From the NCBI GenBank assembly GCA_022826385.1, contig JAJDUZ010000027.1, positions 248,001-312,000 of the forward strand: a stretch of DNA of 64,000 bases, in the 5' to 3' direction. The notes beneath the pieces are model-generated. The model was not told the DNA's origin. It ran no database searches and saw nothing but the letters and a program-made list of their open reading frames with translations. Position numbers and translations under genes: made by a program. Every line of letters starts with the position of its first letter. Position 1 is the stretch's first letter. Source of the DNA: Silicimonas sp. (lineage in GTDB: Bacteria; Pseudomonadota; Alphaproteobacteria; Rhodobacterales; Rhodobacteraceae). Shown piece by piece: positions 63,917 through 64,000 of this stretch.

Positions 63917-64000
63917 ATGAAACTCACACTCGCCACCGCTTTGATGGCAGGTATGGTCGCAGTTCCGGCCTTTGCCGGCGGCCACGCGTCCGGTGACGCA
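63917..64000 (+). CDS. cycA: Cytochrome c2 (5' part only, cut by the window end)
   Basis: ATG at 63917 behind GGAGGACACCGC. The visible 28 codons encode a signal peptide (MKLTLATALMAGMVAVPAFA) followed by GGHASGDA, where soluble cytochromes c2 of Rhodobacteraceae begin. The haem motif lies beyond the window. In Roseobacter-type clusters cytochrome c2 follows hemA here. It would shuttle electrons from the bc1 complex to PufC or the reaction centre. The identification rests mostly on position. Confidence 0.65.
   Translation, partial: MKLTLATALMAGMVAVPAFAGGHASGDA

Overview
The window is about 62% GC by eye and uses alphaproteobacterial codon and gene organisation. From about 19.3 kb to the right end it holds an essentially complete purple-bacterial photosynthesis gene cluster (PGC). 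Gene content and order match Rhodobacteraceae, most likely a Roseobacter-group aerobic anoxygenic phototroph. The supporting features are: spheroidenone-type carotenoid genes with crtA; pufC in place of pufX; the oxygen-dependent cyclase acsF; no bchE, bchJ or LH2 pucBA in the window; and ppsR/ppaA oxygen and light regulators. The species cannot be fixed from the sequence alone.

Left flank (0-19.3 kb, not photosynthetic): a six-gene peptide-type ABC importer operon with two tandem solute-binding proteins; a tRNA-Leu(CAG); an NDUFA9-like NAD-binding protein convergent with uppP; gltD, two GFA-fold zinc proteins and gltB; a 2,4-dienoyl-CoA-reductase-like flavoprotein; and a small P-loop kinase.

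PGC (19.3 kb to the right end): bchO-bchD-bchI-crtA (minus); crtI-crtB-tspO (plus); crtC-crtD (minus); crtE-crtF, then bchC-bchX-smORF-bchY-bchZ-pufQ-pufB-pufA-pufL-pufM-pufC-dxs (plus); idi-bchP-orf428-bchG (minus); ppsR-ppaA (minus); and bchF-bchN-bchB-bchH-bchL-bchM-lhaA-puhA-puhB-puhC-small ORF-acsF-puhE-hemA-(cytochrome c2, cut by the window end) (plus). Together these supply 5-aminolevulinate, Mg-chelation, the cyclase, protochlorophyllide and chlorophyllide reductases, the esterified pigment, isoprenoid precursors, carotenoids, the reaction centre with its LH1 antenna, assembly factors and electron donors. Most adjacent genes overlap by 1-4 bases (ATGA, GTGA or TGATG), which implies tight translational coupling.

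Regulation: the divergent or promoter-bearing gaps of the PGC carry exact TGT-N12-ACA palindromes, the PpsR/CrtJ operator. There are nine exact copies in five gaps: crtA/crtI, crtD/crtE, crtF/bchC, upstream of bchG, and ppaA/bchF. Intercistronic hairpins lie between pufA and pufL, between pufC and dxs, and at the dxs stop codon.

The cluster is a known system, not a new one. Its less ordinary features are: a tri-heme rather than tetra-heme PufC; a GC-rich double-hairpin repeat (also present after gltB) inside the bchB reading frame; a 49-codon ORF with a near-perfect Shine-Dalgarno between bchX and bchY; an apparent lack of any ATG/GTG/TTG start for crtC (a CTG overlaps the crtD stop); and operators that touch the start codons of crtA and bchG. 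No stretch over 300 bases lacks a gene. The longest gaps (7389-7636 with the tRNA, 9409-9620, 48249-48532) are described below. No insertion sequence, phage gene, CRISPR array or rRNA was seen.
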